Below, in pieces: positions 62,873 through 64,000 of a stretch of 64,000 nt of DNA. The notes under the pieces are model-generated. The model had not been told where the DNA came from, searched no databases, and worked only from the letters and a program-made list of their open reading frames with translations. The DNA lies in NCBI GenBank assembly GCA_949292905.1, contig CASFAV010000011.1, forward strand, positions 1 through 64,000. Direction: 5' to 3'. Within the stretch, counting starts at the first letter, position 1. Every line of letters begins with the position of its first letter. The stretch comes from an uncultured Eubacteriales bacterium. Lineage in GTDB: Bacteria > Bacillota > Clostridia > Christensenellales > DTU072. Position numbers and translations under genes: made by a program.

Positions 62873-63343
62873 TCAGACCTCCTCGTCTACGGGACGTATC
62901 GTTATGGCGTCCACGCCGCGTTTTGCGGGATTTGCGGAAACCGCCGCTCCCGGAACGATTTTCGTTGCGGTAGCTACCGCGTTGTCGAAATCTATCACCG
63001 GAAGGCTGTACGGCACTATATTGGCGTTAGCCGTTATCGTGGCTACGTAAGCCCTCATATAAGGATACAAAGTCTTACTCGCTTCTATGCGCAGTTCGTC
63101 AACGCTCGCCGCCGGCGAAAGTATGGCGAAATTCCCCGTAAGCCTTACGTCGAGGTCGAAAGGAACGGGCTCCGTTTCGCTGCCTTTCACCGTTACGGTA
63201 ATCGACAGCGACAGCGTGCGCGCTTCCTTCTTGATATCCATTCGGATATTGGGTTTGATCGTGAAATTTGTCACTCCCTGCGGGAGCGGGTTCGCTTTGA
63301 AGTGAGCCTCGTTCACGATATAGTTAATGATCTTGATATTCAT
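62873..63343 (-). CDS. SecB-like chaperone
   Basis: This 156-residue protein resembles SecB (ITNFTIKP-like strand pattern, DLDVRLTGNFAILSP, and the YPYMRAYVATITANANIVPYSLPVIDFD region that matches the conserved SecB helix and loop). SecB keeps preproteins export-competent in Proteobacteria; in Firmicutes SecB-like proteins are less studied and some act with toxin-antitoxin systems, but no such genes are nearby. It lies 17 bases after the YitT-family gene stop with GGAGA before the ATG. The sequence match is partial. Confidence 0.7.
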   Translation of the reverse strand: MNIKIINYIVNEAHFKANPLPQGVTNFTIKPNIRMDIKKEARTLSLSITVTVKGSETEPVPFDLDVRLTGNFAILSPAASVDELRIEASKTLYPYMRAYVATITANANIVPYSLPVIDFDNAVATATKIVPGAAVSANPAKRGVDAITIRPVDEEV

Positions 63344-63360
63344 GTTTTCTCCGACAGCGA

Positions 63361-64000
63361 TCAGTTTCCGCTACGGAAGCCGAAGCCGTTGACCTCTTTG
63401 GCTTTCGTTATGAATACGAAAGCGTTCTGATCGAGTTTCTTGATGATGCGTTTGAGGTGAGCGGACTGTTTACGTTTGACTACACATACGACTATGTGTC
63501 TTTCGGTGTGCGTATATACGCCCTCCCCTCTCGTTATCGTTGCTCCGCGATGCAGTTCGCGCACTATCGCGTCCGCTATTTCCTTGTCCTTATCGGTAAC
63601 TATATTGAATACCACGCTGGACTGGAGACCGTTGGTAACGACGTCGGCTACTTCGCTCGTCACGAAAAGCGTAATGAACGAATACAGTATCGGTGTCGCA
63701 ACGTTCATGAATACCGTGCTCGCGTCCACGCCTTTAATGTCGAGAAGTCCCATGATACCGGAGAACATCACCACGATAGAATCGAAAATGAATATCTGCC
63801 ATTGGACGTTGACGTCGGGATTTTTCTCGTAAGCAATCTTACCGATAATATCCGTACCGCCGGCGCTGCTGTTGGTAAGCAGAGTTCCTCCGAGAGATAC
63901 GCCGCAAAGAACGCCGCCCGCTATAGCCGCGAGCACCACTACGCCCGAAGTAAGACTTTCGCCGCGGAACACGGGGAAATCCACCGCGCTGAACAAAGCC
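63361..64000 (-). CDS. YitT/DUF161-DUF2179 membrane protein, 5' end missing
   Basis: This frame runs off the right edge, and at least 213 codons are visible. It has membrane helices (VVVLAAIAGGVLCGVSLGGTLL and others), the SSAGGTDIIGKIAYEKNP motif of the YitT family and a soluble C-terminal DUF2179 domain (VFNIVTDKDKEIADAIVRELHRGATITRGEGVYTHTERHIVVCVVKRKQ). The true start lies outside the window. The function is unknown; a transport or regulatory role is usually suggested. Confidence 0.88.
   Translation of the reverse strand, partial: ALFSAVDFPVFRGESLTSGVVVLAAIAGGVLCGVSLGGTLLTNSSAGGTDIIGKIAYEKNPDVNVQWQIFIFDSIVVMFSGIMGLLDIKGVDASTVFMNVATPILYSFITLFVTSEVADVVTNGLQSSVVFNIVTDKDKEIADAIVRELHRGATITRGEGVYTHTERHIVVCVVKRKQSAHLKRIIKKLDQNAFVFITKAKEVNGFGFRSGN

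Overview
The window reads as a chromosomal segment of an uncultured, anaerobic, gut-type member of the Clostridia (Bacillota). This rests on family content: a FeoA/FeoA/FeoB ferrous iron operon, groESL behind a CIRCE-like element, GTP-type PEP carboxykinase, a diaminopimelate/lysine pathway (asd-dapA-dapB, lysA), PadR and TetR regulators, a DUF1538 membrane protein with two P-II-like partners, and very large BspA-type leucine-rich-repeat and MBG-type surface proteins. No rRNA or other taxonomic marker is present, so the placement is an inference.

Layout. 1-0.3 kb: the tail of an unrecognised plus-strand segment is joined abruptly to a BspA-like LRR gene; one gene on each side of the junction looks truncated. 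0.3-2.7 kb: that LRR lipoprotein gene, split by one in-frame TAG. 2.9-6.7 kb: feoA-feoA-feoB-Cys-rich peptide, divergent from a TetR regulator. Two TGAAA-N4-TTTCA sites bracket a perfect TTGACA-17-TATAAT promoter. 6.7-8.1 kb: a hexapeptide-repeat acetyltransferase and a coiled-coil gene. 8.1-18.9 kb: a compact phage-derived head and packaging operon (sigma-like regulator, candidate small terminase, TerL, portal, scaffold, capsid, connector, tail-accessory protein, small proteins, holin). It has no integrase, replication, repressor, tail-fibre or endolysin gene, and it is driven by a promoter with a Gram-positive LexA/SOS box at the transcription start. A plus-strand gene for a membrane-anchored SH3-like protein sits inside it with its own palindromic operator.

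19-33.5 kb: a tightly coupled four-gene operon encoding a 3533-residue MBG-repeat surface protein, a second anchored surface protein and two polytopic membrane proteins. 33.5-37.1 kb: a SPOR-like membrane protein, dCMP deaminase and groESL. 37.2-47.8 kb: an operon for a lysylphosphatidylglycerol-synthase-type membrane protein, a 2143-residue MBG surface protein and an LRR lipoprotein. 47.8-50.1 kb: a PadR/permease-prefix pair and an MMPL-like fragment. 50.1-60.1 kb: core metabolism and stress genes (lysA, pckG, a TPR protein, hslO, a membrane protein, asd-dapA-dapB). 60.2-64 kb: two P-II-like proteins with a DUF1538 protein, a SecB-like protein and a YitT-family protein that runs off the right edge.

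The genes fall into three themes: cell-surface display by tail-anchored giant proteins, housekeeping metabolism, and one domesticated-looking particle-forming element. The element is the best candidate for an undescribed system; the four-gene surface operon is second. Several genes (tetR, the coiled-coil gene at 7.4 kb and the SH3 gene at 17.3 kb) have a TATAAT box only 6-7 nt before their ATG, which predicts leaderless mRNAs. No tRNA, rRNA, CRISPR array or insertion sequence was seen, and no stretch over 300 bases lacks a gene. Positions of short sites were counted by eye and may be off by a base.
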